From Antedon mediterranea (lineage: Eukaryota > Echinodermata > Crinoidea > Comatulida > Antedonidae): DNA of 64,000 nucleotides. The translations under genes and the position numbers were made by a program. The first letter of the stretch is position 1. Every line of letters begins with the position of its first letter. The stretch spans positions 24,036,365 through 24,100,364 of the forward strand of contig NC_092678.1 in the NCBI RefSeq assembly GCF_964355755.1, written 5' to 3'. Shown piece after piece: positions 43,901 through 55,413 of the stretch. The notes under the pieces were generated by a model that was not told the origin of the DNA, ran no database searches, and worked only from the letters and a program-made list of their open reading frames with translations.

Positions 43901-46900
43901 ACGACACGGCTTGGTATGCTGTGCGTTGTTATGCAAATGTCATTGTGCAGGTGTAGAGGGACTGGTTTGTCATTCGCGGTCAACACGCCACACTATTTAA
44001 TTTTACTCGGTTAATCTTTTACATTAGAAGGTGGCCTCATATCTTGTTCTGTACTAATTCTAGTATTATTTTAACTTAACGTCACCTAGTTACTGTATTA
44101 TTGTGCTTTTATCGCTAAGTTGGTAGCGAAATATCTGTTTCATGGAAAAAATATATATATAAATAAATAAATAAATAACAGCAGAAAACTTGGTTACTTC
44201 ATTGTTTTAATCGCTACAAATTTGTTTCGTGCGACCAGCATGTAGCTGGCCGCACTCTTCAGGTGAAATGTAAAACATAAGTATTTTGAATACGTTATGC
44301 AGTGCTCTCTTGCCCTTGGACGGATAGGAATTTTTAGAGAATTTTCCTCTATTTAAGGGATTTTATTCTTTGTTTTTCGCCTATCCCAACTGTGTGGTCG
44401 CACCGTCCCAGATTGAACATGATAAATATATTGACAAAGCTTGTGATAATATTTAGTTAAAAGAAACTAATTGCACGTATACATTGGTATATGAAACGAA
44501 ATGATAATTCTACAGGACCAGCTAAGCTAATAATTTTGAAAGATACAATACACCAATTATTTTTTTCTGTGGCTTTCCGACTCCTTTCAATCTCGTAAGT
44601 TTTATGTTTGATGCCCTCAATTTTAAGAGCACCTAAGTTATGTCAGAAAATTAGGAATAAAAAAGATGCCGATGCCAATGCCTAGCCTGGCTAGTGTATT
44701 CTCTCTATACATATACATTATTGTAATAAACAGTTTTTAAAAAGTGTTATTATATTTCTTACAATAATTTCTAAAATCTCAAGACTTAGATTGGTTGAGT
44801 AACGCATACTTTGAATAATAAAGGTTTATCGAGAAAACCCCGTTTTTTTAGCACTTTAGCATATTTCTCAAACGAGAAAGCACATGTACTTGGAACTATA
44901 TCTTGCCGTTTGAAGCGTGCGTGCTAGATGATTAAGATTGGTTGGATGTAGATTTTAATGGAAATGTTAAAAAATTTATCAGATGAAATGATATAAAATG
45001 ACCATGCTGTTGGTATCTATCTATCTCGGTGGCTGGATCTCAATGTATAGAGAAGTGAAATAAACAGAAAGCCAGATCAAAAGTACAGCCAGAGAAAGTG
45101 CTCGGAAACCACTTTTTCCGTTGTAAGGGCTAATAACTTGAAAAGTGACATTATCTCGATTATTTACCAGTGATTTATTAGCATCTGACTCAAGTAGCAA
45201 AAACAGAATGTTGACGCAGAGTAACGACATGACCAAATGGCGCAGCATTCTGAATCTATCCGATCTTCTTAATTCTCTGAAATTAGAAAATATTGGTTCT
45301 ATTCATCGGCCCAGTGCATTAGCGGTAGGCCTAAAAACTTATAGGAGCAACTTTGAAATTATTTAAATTATTTGTAACTACCTGAAACAGCAAATAATGA
45401 CAAGTGTGGTGATGAGGAAAAAAGTGGAAGTTACCAATCCACATTTTGTGAGTGTAGACATGTGTTGATAATCCGTTGATTCCTCCTTAAACTGAACAGA
45501 AAATATTTAACTATAAGTAACCCATTGAAATATAGCCTAAAATACATAAACTGCTACAAAAACCCAATGATAGAGAAGTATAAAAAGAAGAACTAACCGG
45601 TTTTGGTTTCATGAGAATGACAAATGACGTCAGATGACTACATCTACACGTCACACCAGTTACGTAATAGTCTTCTTCGTATACTGTTACACATCCATCA
45701 GTTGCCCATAAACACTCGCTTTAAACATTACAAAGTAAATCTTTAGTAAGTAAGTTTATTGGTAATTATCAAAGGGTTGCCATAAATCCTTCACAATCTT
45801 TGGATTACTTTTTTATGTTGGTAAAAGGGTACTTCAGTAGTAGTAAGTGATTTTGGAAAGTCAGAAACAAAAGCAACAAACAGCAACCACAGTGATATGT
45901 GTGTTATGGATTGTGAGCGTTCAATGTGTGCGTGGTATTTTATCTGAAATTGATACTTACGACGGAGGGTGATCATCATTTGTAAAGTGGCAAACTGGCA
46001 TCAAATTTCTATTCAACGCAATTTTCTTTTTGTTGGATTAAAAATGAATACCGAAAATTATTTTTTGGAACATATGATTATTGTGATACACTTCTTCGTC
46101 AGTTAACGTCGATAGGCTTAGTATCAATCATTTCGAAATAATAAATCACATTATAAATCTTATGCATGTAATCGCTTTTTGGTGTTTTAAACTTACCTTT
46201 AATATAGGAAAATGAATCCGACAATTTAATCTTATTTTTGTAAACTTTCTATCAAAAATGTCAAGAGTAACTACGTCTGTTGCAGTTTCGAAAAACTCTC
46301 TATCGCTGAAAGAAAATTAGATTGAAACATTTCTAGTAAATTGTCGAATCCCTGGTTGATATAATGAATGATTGAAAATGTTCATCTGGTTTGTAGGTAT
46401 GAATATATTGAAAAAATCAATATATTGATATAATGTACCCTATTTTCATAAAAGGGTCTATTATTTAAAACCTGCCATGGATGAAGAATAGGAATATCTG
46501 TATTTGTTATTGTATAAGTTCTTTATACTTATTTATTTTACTTACACAGTTTCCAATAATGTATAAGCCGAAAGTTCAATTAAACTTGCATTAACAACAA
46601 ATGGTCCATCTATAAAATAAAATAATCTTTATAAATCCCATCTTAAAACTGTAAGCGTCTCTAAATTGTGTTACTATTGAATTGACGTTCGCGTACTAAA
46701 AATGTACTGTCATCAATCATATTTTTTACGCGTGCGGTTTTGTTGATTTGTATGTGTGTGGTGTCATTGGCAAGGTATGCAAAGTATTTTTAAGAAAGTT
46801 TGAAAAAAAAATGTATGGTTTATGGTATTGATAGTAAACAAAATGTGTTTAAACGTTCAGTTAGCTTAGTTAGTTCATTTTAGACACATACCTTCTTTTA

Positions 46901-49900
46901 CAGCGTTTTCGGTCGAGGCCCAAAACACGATACTATCTGGTTCAGTTGATACAGGGCTTGTTATGTTGCGTTTTTCCTCTAATGTAAAGTAGGCTTTATT
47001 AAAATTAAAAAAACAATACGTTTAAGCTTATGTGTTGTTTTATGTAATAAGGTACTACTGTATGTTCACTGTCATCAGCTTCACCAATAATAAAATGAAA
47101 ATTGACACGATAATATTTTAATTTAGATATCAATAATAATAATAATAATAATAATAACACCAATAATACTAACAATAATAATAATAATAAAAACTACGCA
47201 ATAATACTTTTATAACGCGCTCGCGTGCATAATGTGTTATCTTACTTGGAACCGTTAACCTAAATTCACAGAAATCTATGTTTCCCGATAAATCAGCTAC
47301 TGTGAAGTTGTACACCTTTTCTCCAATACCAATTCCTCCATAAAATGTTGCATTAGGATTTGGGGAGAAGATTATTTTCATTGAGTTGTCCCTTGCTGTT
47401 ATTATTTCTGAGTAGTTTAGAGATGCCAATACAGAATCAGTATTTGGATAAATCGTCATGTTGGTAGATGGACAATTTAACACTGGATCTTCTATATCTG
47501 TTATCATTATATAAATTAAAAGGATATTATATTCGCACGTATGCTGCTCTTTTCAATACATGCATAAAAAACACAATACAAATAGCAAATACTGAAAAAT
47601 AAAATGTATGAATTAAAAAATGGTGATCTTACATAACTTTTGTTATTTCCGATTTTTATGTATATTGTTGAATAAAAATTATAATGAAATTTTGCTTAGA
47701 ACCACGTAACCCCCTAAAACTTAGTGTAGTTTATAATCATCATTATCATGTGTGCCAACTCATATGGAAGACAAGATATGACGTCATCATTTGATATACG
47801 TAGTTTTATACTTTACCTTGAACGTTTGTTTCAACTGTACACTTCACACTGTTTCCACTTGGGTCAGTTGCGAAGAACGTGTCCACACTTTTTCCAATTG
47901 GATACAATCCAATAGTTGTTGTAAAATTACCAAAAACGTGTCCGGAATTATCAGTTGCGTATAATGTAGTTGTAAAATTAACCGTCGCCACATCGCTTCC
48001 GGGATCGGTAGTGAAATTACCACCAGGTGGACAGTAAAGTACAGGTGGTTCTGTATCTAATAATTCGTAATTTAAATTAACATAATAGTAGAAGAATGAA
48101 GCCGTAGTTGTGAAAAGAAAATGTTTGTGACTTCATTGACGTAGTTTGATTAGCTTGATATGTTTAATCTTTGCTATATAATTAAAAATCATAAATATGC
48201 AAGAATTCGTTCCCACAGCCCGATCCGGGAATACAATAGATCAGGATGTACTAGGAGATTGGATCAAGACTGTATACAAGACAACAAACCGAAATCACCC
48301 GACAACAACCCGAAATCAACCGACAACAACCCGAAATCAAACGACAACAAAACTATGTAATTATTTTAGCGAACTTGCATTTAATTTAAATTAACGTCTT
48401 TATTTAAACTTTCACCTCAACACATTCTCTGTTTTTTTTCTGTTTGATGTTCATCATTATTAAACGTTTAGTTCATCTATCATCACTTACCTTGAACGTA
48501 AATTTCAACAGTACACTCCACGTTGTTTCCACTCGGATCACTTGCTGTGTAATTTTCCACCCTTCTTCCAATTGAATAATTCATTCGGAGAGTTTGATGA
48601 ATTTGAACTTCTCCAGAATTATCCGTTGCTTTGATTAAATTCGATAAATCAACTGTGCCCTTGTCACTTCCAGGATTGGTATAAAAAGTATAACCAGGTG
48701 GACAGTCAAGTTCAGGTGGTGTTATATCTTAAATACGGGGAAAAATCGTAACATTTATTCAAACTGGAAGCTTGTGAAGGAGTTACGGTGTGGTATTGTA
48801 TCGAAATTGAATAAAATGATTTAAAAAATGGATTTCTGGAATTTGTATAAAGACCATGCTACCGAAAATTGTTATTTGAAATGTACAGCTACCGACATTT
48901 CATGACGAGTCGTTTGCTGTGAAGGTAAAGTCTCCAATATTAACGGGGAATACATCTTCAGGATGAGGATGAATGATAAGGGTGTCGTTTGTGTTGTCAC
49001 TTGCATTTATTGTCACTGGGACTACTTTCAATGTTGCATTATCTTCAAGAAATGTCGTTATGTCAGCAGGGCATTCCAATACGTTGATTTCATTTATATA
49101 ATAATTTACCTTGAACGTGAATTTCAACTGTACACTCCACGTTGTTTCCACTCGGATCACTTGCTGTGTAATTTTCCACCCTTCTTCCAATTGTATAATT
49201 TGTTCGGAGAATTTGATGAATTTCCACTTCTCCAGAATTGTCCGTTGCTTTTATTAAATTCGATAAATCGACCCTGCCTATGTCATTTCCAGGATTGGTA
49301 TAAACAGTATAGACAGGTGGACAGTCAAGTTCAGGTGGTATTATATCTTGATTTCAAATTAATAAAAAAAAAAGTATATTGAATTTTTTCAGAACTACAC
49401 CCTAGTTAGTGTCGGCAGAAGATGGACATTTAAAGAAATTATATCAAATAGAAAACTGGCCTTCAGGGTGTGGCATTAATTCAAAGCGAATACTTGTCTA
49501 TAATTGAAATCGGTCTATAGGCTGATTTACCCAAAATTGTTATTCGAAATGTACAGCTGCCGACATTTCCTGACGAGTCGTTTGCTGTGAAGGTAAAATA
49601 AAAGTCTCCAACTCCAAGATTAACAGGAAATATATCTTCAGGATGAGGACGAATAATAAGGATGTCGTTTGTGTTGTCACTTGCATTTATCATCGGCAAC
49701 CAGATATTCACTGTTTCATTCTCTTTAAGGGGTGTCAACATGTCCTCAGGACAATTCAATACAGGCTGCTCTGTATCTATTAATTTACAGATGTATTAGT
49801 CAAAATTTAACAGTAAGTATAAAATTCAATCAAATAATATTAATAATGAAAAATTCTTACTGGTTAGGCAGTTGCTGTAAATATATCGGAAGTACGTCTT

Positions 49901-52900
49901 ATCATCGTCATTCGACGTAATTGTTTGCTCCTATTTTTATTATCCGATACATTATTTTAATCACTCACCTCGGACGTTTATTTCAACAGTACACGCCACA
50001 CTGTTTCCACTTGAGTCAGTTACGACTAAAGTTTCCTCACTTTTTCCAAGTGGATAAAACATTGTTGACAAATTACTAAAAACTTGTCCAGAATTATCCG
50101 TTGGGTGAAATACAGTTGGGAAGAAAATCGTAGCTATGTCACTTCCAGGATCATTATTGAAATTACTAATAAAAGGTGGACAAGCCGGTGGTTCTTCATC
50201 TATTAAAAGATAGATTATTTATTTGTTAGTGCTACTAACACAATATTAGCAGCCAAAAGACTGAAAGAACCTTTAACAGACAAAATAATTCATCAAATAA
50301 ATGCAATATCTCACCTCGAACGTTTATTTCAACTGTACACGTCACATTGTTACCGCTCGAGTCACTTGCAGAAAAAGTTTCAACACTTTTCCCAATTGGA
50401 TAAATCTGTAAACCAGCCGTAACATTACTAAAAACCTCTCCTGCATTATCGATTGCGTAAAATGTAGTTGAGATATCAATCGTAGCATAGCTTCTTCCAA
50501 TATTGGTAGTGAAATTCCCACTACCAGGTGGACACGAAGGTGGTTCTTTGTCTATTAATTAAGATAAGATAAATAAAAGATTTATCCATTGCAATGTCGA
50601 CAGTAAGACCAAATAATAGTAATTAAAAAAAAACTTAAACATAAGAAAAGGCTGTAAGATCATTGAAGGTATATAAAAAGAATTTATTAGTAAAAAATCG
50701 CTAAAAATCTGCAGCTGAATATGTAGTACAATATGATGCATGCTATGTAACAACTTTCAATTTACAATTTTGTTGTTCAACAAATAACAAGCTGGTGTCG
50801 TTGAAAGTTTACATTTAAGTTTAATTATTTTCATAATTTGTAATTATTTCTCAAAGAATATTCACCTTCAACAATGATTACCACTAAACACGTTACTTCA
50901 TTTTCACTCGAGTCTTCAGCTTTGAACGAAAATTCATTGTGTCCAATTGGAATATCCGTCGGGAATACGTCAATTGGACGAGGCGTTACGTCTACTTGTT
51001 GTGAGTTATCAGTTGCCGTTATTTCATTTGAATAATCAATGGAAGCCGTGTCGCTTCCAGGATCAGTAGTGAAATAAGCACCAGATGGACAATTAAGCAC
51101 AGGCAGTGTTACGTCTACACAAATCAATAAGAAATATATTTAATTGTTTTCAATTAATGTTTTGGCTCAATGTTATATTTTATAGAATGTCACATTAGCG
51201 ATTGACTTGAACGTGGATATAAATGCAATATATTGCCGGCGGCCGGCTGAATGGGCATCTTGTTGTTATTGTTACCTACCGACTATTGTTATTGTGAATG
51301 TACAGCTACCGAAATTTCCCGATGAATCATTTGCTGTGAAAGTATAACTAGTCTTTCCAACTCGAAGATGAGCAGGAAACCAAATATCAGGATGTGGGTG
51401 GGACGTGAGATTTTCTTGTGAGTTGTCAGTGACACCAACCGGATTTCCAAATTCTATGTATCGTGTGGCCTCATTTACACGCAGACTTTTGGTAACGTTA
51501 CCCGGACAGTCAAGTACAGGAACCTCTGTATCTAATATTTAATTTTAATGAAAAACAAATTTAATTTTGTCATGTGTAGGCCTAATTAATGAAGGTCAAA
51601 ACAAAAATGACTATATTGAATCATTATAATTCCAACATGTTGGTGAGTAGTAGTAGACTTATAGTATATCAAATTACACCGTACGTTAACAATGAAGTGA
51701 ATTAAATTTAACAGCTCATTTGCTTAATACTATAATGCTTACGCCTAAAAAATAGAGAATCTTTTAAAGCTTGGTTTTCCACTAGAACACACCAACTCAA
51801 TTGCGTTGTACCGACTTAAATTTCCTTCTTCCAAATTGAATTGTGCTTTTAACCTGCTTGATTTGCGTCAACGTTTAGTTGCCGTAGACTTTCACTTCAC
51901 ACTCTGCGCTGCACTACGCGTTGCTGCGTTAAGGGTCTTTCACATCTGTTCCGACACGGTTCTGGTCCAGCGCCGGCGACAAATCCAATCGAAAGTCAAT
52001 GTTTCGTTTTCACGCGATTACGCGCATATTGATTGGCGCACAGTTGCGTTTTGAAGCACTTGCATCGCCGGTTCCCACGTGATTACTTAAATCTCTGTCT
52101 ACACTATCAAACTTTATGTGACAAAAAAATGTGATGTGCCCATATATATGGACATGATGATGTTATATCACTACCATATTTAAGCATATCACTACCATAT
52201 ATGGGCACATCACACTTTTTTGTCACAGAGGTCTAAAGTTTGATTTACTTTGACAGAGCTTAGTACAGCACTTTGCTTCGTTAAGTCGATGCATTGCGTT
52301 CTAGTGGGAAAATATTTAAAGGTAACACGTGCAATTTTGCGTTTTAATTTTCTTCTCCATATTATCAGAGTCAATTATTTTACTGTACCTGGTTTTTATA
52401 TTCTCACCTTTGACATTTATTTCAATTGTACACGATAGACCTACATATTTTCCTGCCTGATCAGTAGCTCTGAAGACAGTGTAGTGTTTTCCAATTCGAA
52501 ATTGACCAAATGATGGGGTAATAGTTAGTGGTCCTGAACTGTTCGTTGGATGTATTACTATTATATTATTAAAATCAACCGAAGCTTTGTGGCTTCCAGG
52601 ATCGGTAGAGACATTAACAGTAGACGGACAATCAAGTATATCTAATATTAAGAAAACAAATTCGTAAAACACATTTTCATAAAAGCTCAATACAATAATA
52701 TGTACAGATAGATTTACTATTGAAAATGTTTAAAAAGTGAGAAAAAATGAATTTAATATTGCACGCTTTGTATGCTTGCCATAACATCTACAATTATTCA
52801 CTATAGAGATGCCAACATACATATCAACACAAAGTTGTAGATTTAAAGTGGAGCTACACTCAGACTTTTTCAGCTTATATTATGTTTAAGTATGTTTAAT

Positions 52901-54399
52901 TGAAAGTGATTACATAAAAAAAACCAGGAAAAATACGGAAATATTTTCCAAAAACTCATTTCTAAAAAATCGGTCAGAAAATAGTGTTTTTTAACAAATT
53001 ACAGTTTTTCAGTAACTTAGGGGTTATTAGTTTACAATACGTCGCGAAACGCGTTACACTTAGCGACTGACGCGTTTTAGTCGCTGGTCAACGCATTGTG
53101 GAAATTTCTTCCCTTTGGTAAATTATGTGTCGAAAAATTGGGAATAAATTTTATACACACAATTAATACGATTTGTTTAGGCCTAAGTAATATTTCCGAT
53201 AAGAATGTCAGTATAATTTACATGTAACCTCATGATTTTCACTGTACAACAACAACAGCATTATAATCTTATCAGATTGCTTTTAACTTTAAGCTAGGGC
53301 TAGGCCTAGCTAAGCCGTCTGCTCAGCCTAGCTAGGCTTGAATTTTTGTCTAGAGGCCTATGTATTCATAGGCATGGTCGTTTCGCCCCATTTATCGTTC
53401 CTGGGTTTTCTCGCATATTAAGAACTGTGAAACACAAAATCCTATACAGAACAAGAGTAGTAAAGAATAGTAAAGCGATGTGCAAGCTTAGACCTGACTG
53501 AAAAGCAACTATTCAGGCACCCTATCATGGCCCATGGGTAGGCCAAGGTCGGGTGACAGCAAAACAAACTTCACTGCTGTCAGCCTAGCCTAGCTAGAGG
53601 CCAAGCCACTAAGCAGCATCGGTACATACCTACACTCTAGTAGGCCTAGGCCTAGCTTTATTGAATATATAGCCACATCTTTCTCAAATCTCGTTAAATT
53701 TGACATTTTAGTAATAGTCTCATAATCACATTATTACACTGTGAAACATAATAGGGTCACATTCAGAATGTTTTAATATACTTTTCGCCCGTCAAAAATA
53801 ACATCGCGACAAAATAACAGATCGCCAGCTGCAGTAGTGTGTGATTGTGAAAAATGTCACGTGATCGGACTCCCTAGCAAAATAAAAAACCCAATTGGAC
53901 CCGAACGGGGGAAAGTGTCTATTTACGCAAAATTGCGCAATGTATACGTGATAAAAATACCAGAAATAGAAAGATCTGGAAAAGTTACATAAATATACAT
54001 TTTACTTTTTTTTTTTGGTGAAGAAATGAATTTTTTAGGATTATTCAAATATACCCCCCTTTTGCATGTAAAAGAATAGGAAATTACAAGGTATCCCCCC
54101 AAAACGCAAAAAGGCGTGATTTTCAAGAAAATCGTACTCATTGAAAAAAATTTCAAAAAAATATGAAGTATAAGGGATGATATTTTTAAATAATAGTTGA
54201 AATGTATGAAAAATAGTAATTTTCTGGGTGGAGCTCCACTTTTAACACAATTTGAAGCATATATAATATATAAACGTTTATCATTGTTTAAAGTTGTTTG
54301 GACTGCAAGTACAATTAAAAAATACTCACCACTGTAGGCTAAATGATTAATACAAATGTAAAATAAAGCAGAGTAAAATAAAGTCCTCAATTTCATCAT
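40949..54399 (-). CDS. HYR-domain adhesion G protein-coupled receptor A
   Basis: Twenty-two exons join in phase to 1261 residues. Signal-peptide exon 54330-54399 (MMKLRTLFYSALFYICINHL). Ten HYR exons, all phase 1-1: 52408-52641, 51280-51531, 50866-51114, 50315-50551, 49969-50199, 49531-49776, 49110-49346, 48491-48727, 47817-48056 and 47246-47497, covering residues 24-828. Each has a DCP-type start, TDNSG and DxSGN...C motifs. Juxtamembrane exons: 46892-46978, 46546-46609, 46197-46305, 45961-46025. GPS exon 45598-45718 (CLWATDGC ... CRCSHLTSFVILM) with cleavage motif HLT/S. 7TM exons: 45382-45485, 45168-45276, 41939-42156, 41783-41849, 41540-41640, 41178-41346 (TPTVGLWWIFGV, NSFQGLFIWFTQCVLSKE); tail 40949-41035. 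Adhesion GPCR family, plasma membrane, self-cleaving at GPS. Ligand unknown; HYR domains suggest binding to other proteins. The acceptor at 46025 is weak. Confidence 0.92.
42494..42663. mobile_element. Family-2 MITE, copy h, carrying a 30-bp hairpin insertion
   Basis: Begins CTTGGTTCCCACTAGCGCGC and ends CCTAGCGAGAATCTTGG. At 42614-42643 it is interrupted by a hairpin with nine-base arms ATAGTCAAT/ATTGACTAT, flanked by the direct repeat ATCCTAGC (42606-42613 and 42644-42651). Confidence 0.65.
42837..43760. repeat. Intronic duplication, left copy (with SINE inserted)
   Basis: Shares AGTTAAAAGAAACT, TTGCACGTATACATTG, ATAATTCTACAGGACCAGC and GTTATGTCAGAAAATTAGGA with 44417-44740, in the same order. 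The left copy is longer because it holds the SINE and other sequence. Confidence 0.75.
43336..43597 (+). mobile_element. tRNA-derived SINE with poly(T) end
   Basis: The head GGCCGGATAGCTCAGTTGGT (A box) has a good D arm and the T arm ATGGG-TTCAAAC-CCCAT (B box). The anticodon arm has collapsed to a hairpin TCGTG-GAA-CACGA with only three loop bases, so it cannot be a functional tRNA. A body of about 170 bases follows (TTTGGGGTTCACAGATTTAA, GTGAGAGGGCCTTACCGTGC), and then a run of about 25 T. Confidence 0.8.
44205..44270 (-). ncRNA. Hammerhead-like motif (Penelope type)
   Basis: On the minus strand: core CTGAAGA (44256-44262), an 11-pair stem II GTGCGGCCAGC / GCTGGTCGCAC with one G-U pair and loop TACAT, then GAAA and the palindromic stem III ACAAATTTGT followed by A as cleavage base. 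Stem I is poor (three of the first four positions pair). Flanked by an ATAA-type microsatellite (44151-44176). Probably a worn end of a Penelope-like element; cleavage doubtful. Confidence 0.45.
44417..44740. repeat. Intronic duplication, right copy
   Basis: Partner of 42837-43760 without the SINE. Divergence includes many single-base changes, so the duplication is older than the SINE insertion. Confidence 0.7.
47132..47190. repeat. (AAT)n microsatellite
   Basis: Two AAT runs separated by about 10 bases, in an intron of receptor A next to the last HYR exon. Confidence 0.9.
48286..48352. repeat. Short tandem repeat, unit about 18-19 bp, receptor A intron
   Basis: Three to four copies of CCGAAATCAACCGACAACAA-type units. 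The same repeat occurs in the matching intron of receptor B (60697-60777), so it predates the gene duplication. Confidence 0.75.
48863..49085 (-). pseudogene. Dead HYR exon in receptor A
   Basis: Clearly related to the HYR exon at 49531-49776 (shared NASDNTNDTLIIHPHPEDVFPVN region and GSCTFQITI). The codon GGA in DSSGN has become TGA (48900-48902), about a dozen bases are deleted inside, and the start runs into the donor of the neighbouring exon with only about 24 bases between, too short for an intron. It must be skipped. Confidence 0.85.
51767..52316. mobile_element. Family-2 MITE, copy i, split by a family-1 MITE
   Basis: The left end AAAGCTTGGTTTTCCACTAG and the right end GCATTGCGTTCTAGTGGGAA enclose an internal insertion (family 1, 52089-52262). 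The left interior also holds a GC-rich segment (near 51950-52030) not seen in other copies. Confidence 0.6.
52089..52262. mobile_element. Family-1 MITE, copy j, nested in a family-2 element
   Basis: Ends AATCTCTGTCTACACTATCA and TTTGACAGAGCTT. The interior has the usual ATCACTACCATAT twice. Confidence 0.75.
52847..54241. mobile_element. 1.4-kb non-autonomous element flanked by TTAA
   Basis: In intron 1 of receptor A. Ends AGTGGAGCTACACTCAGA and AGTGGAGCTCCACCCAGA in inverted orientation, with TTAA on both sides (52843-52846, 54242-54245). Interior AGGCCTAGCTAAGCC-type palindromes near 53290-53340, 53580 and 53640. No transposase seen. Confidence 0.55.
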
Positions 54400-55413
54400 G
54401 AGAGTATTCTGAGTTGAAAGACGGTAAACTTATACTGTATACTTTATGCTGGAGACTAGATCATCTACATCACCAAACCAGTCAACTACTTTCTTGACGA
54501 ATTAGTTGAGAGATAATATCACACATATTTAAGCTGAGTTTGAAAGGCAATATGTAATTAAACTCAAATATACCATTGTTATACATTCTTAATGTTTTAT
54601 TATAATTTCGTACTAATCGATCCAATCGAACTTGTTAGTAGTATTTGAATTATACAATTTGATATATATAATTCGACCAAACCTAAACAACCAAGCAATC
54701 ATTTTATCATAAATAAGCCACCAAAATTATTCAACACAAAACATTGATCGTTACGACTATTCCTATTATTTTATGAAAAAAAAATCCAACATAATTTGGA
54801 AGTAATCAAGCACAGGTTTTTTTTGTCTTTCTCAAATTAAACCACCTAATTAAGGTTTTCGCAAATTTCTGTTTGTGCTGTAAATACTTTTAAATAAAAG
54901 TAAAAGATGCCTAGAAATTAGCAATCATCTTTGTTTCGTTTACAAACAATATGACGCTTTCGTTTTCATAAGGCGATCTTTCACAACTGCTTCCGGTTTA
55001 TAGAAATCTTAATTTTTACCTAATTTTCTATTAAACCAAACTGTTGCAAACCTTCTTCTAACATTATATATAACCAGTAAATACAACTTTGGTTCATAAA
55101 AGTACAAATATATTAAGAATTTTTTATTATCAATTTTTTTCAAAATGAAAACAATGTTTAAACATGCTTATCTCAACAATATTATATTACTCGCACTTCA
55201 ATGACATTCGTTGAAATATACATACATTTAATTGTATTTATTATTAGTTTAAAATTAAAACAGTTTAATATCTAAAATATTATATTTTACAAATAACAAT
55301 AATATATTACAATATTCGCGCGTCAATAAAATTCGTGCAACAAGTGAGATGAAACGTGTAGTGGATATGTATAACACGCGAGTAATCCGCGTGCTGTTAG
55401 TTTTAGTCGATTG
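54400..55413. other. Intergenic region between receptors A and B
   Basis: About 1 kb: the promoter of A on the left and the 3' flank of B on the right. AT-rich, no TATA box assigned and no gene seen. Confidence 0.5.

Larger units (their letters stand above)
42157..45167 (-). other. 3-kb intron between TM2 and TM3 exons of receptor A
   Basis: No coding exon seen. Contains a family-2 MITE, a SINE, an intronic duplication and a hammerhead-like motif, listed separately. The matching intron of receptor B is only about 140 bases (57164-57304), so this expansion is recent. Confidence 0.7.

Noticed and set aside
53923-54399. 158-codon open frame reading into receptor A exon 1
   Set aside because: Only the first 23 codons are the signal-peptide exon, which ends at a GTGAGT donor; the rest is intron and a TTAA-flanked element.
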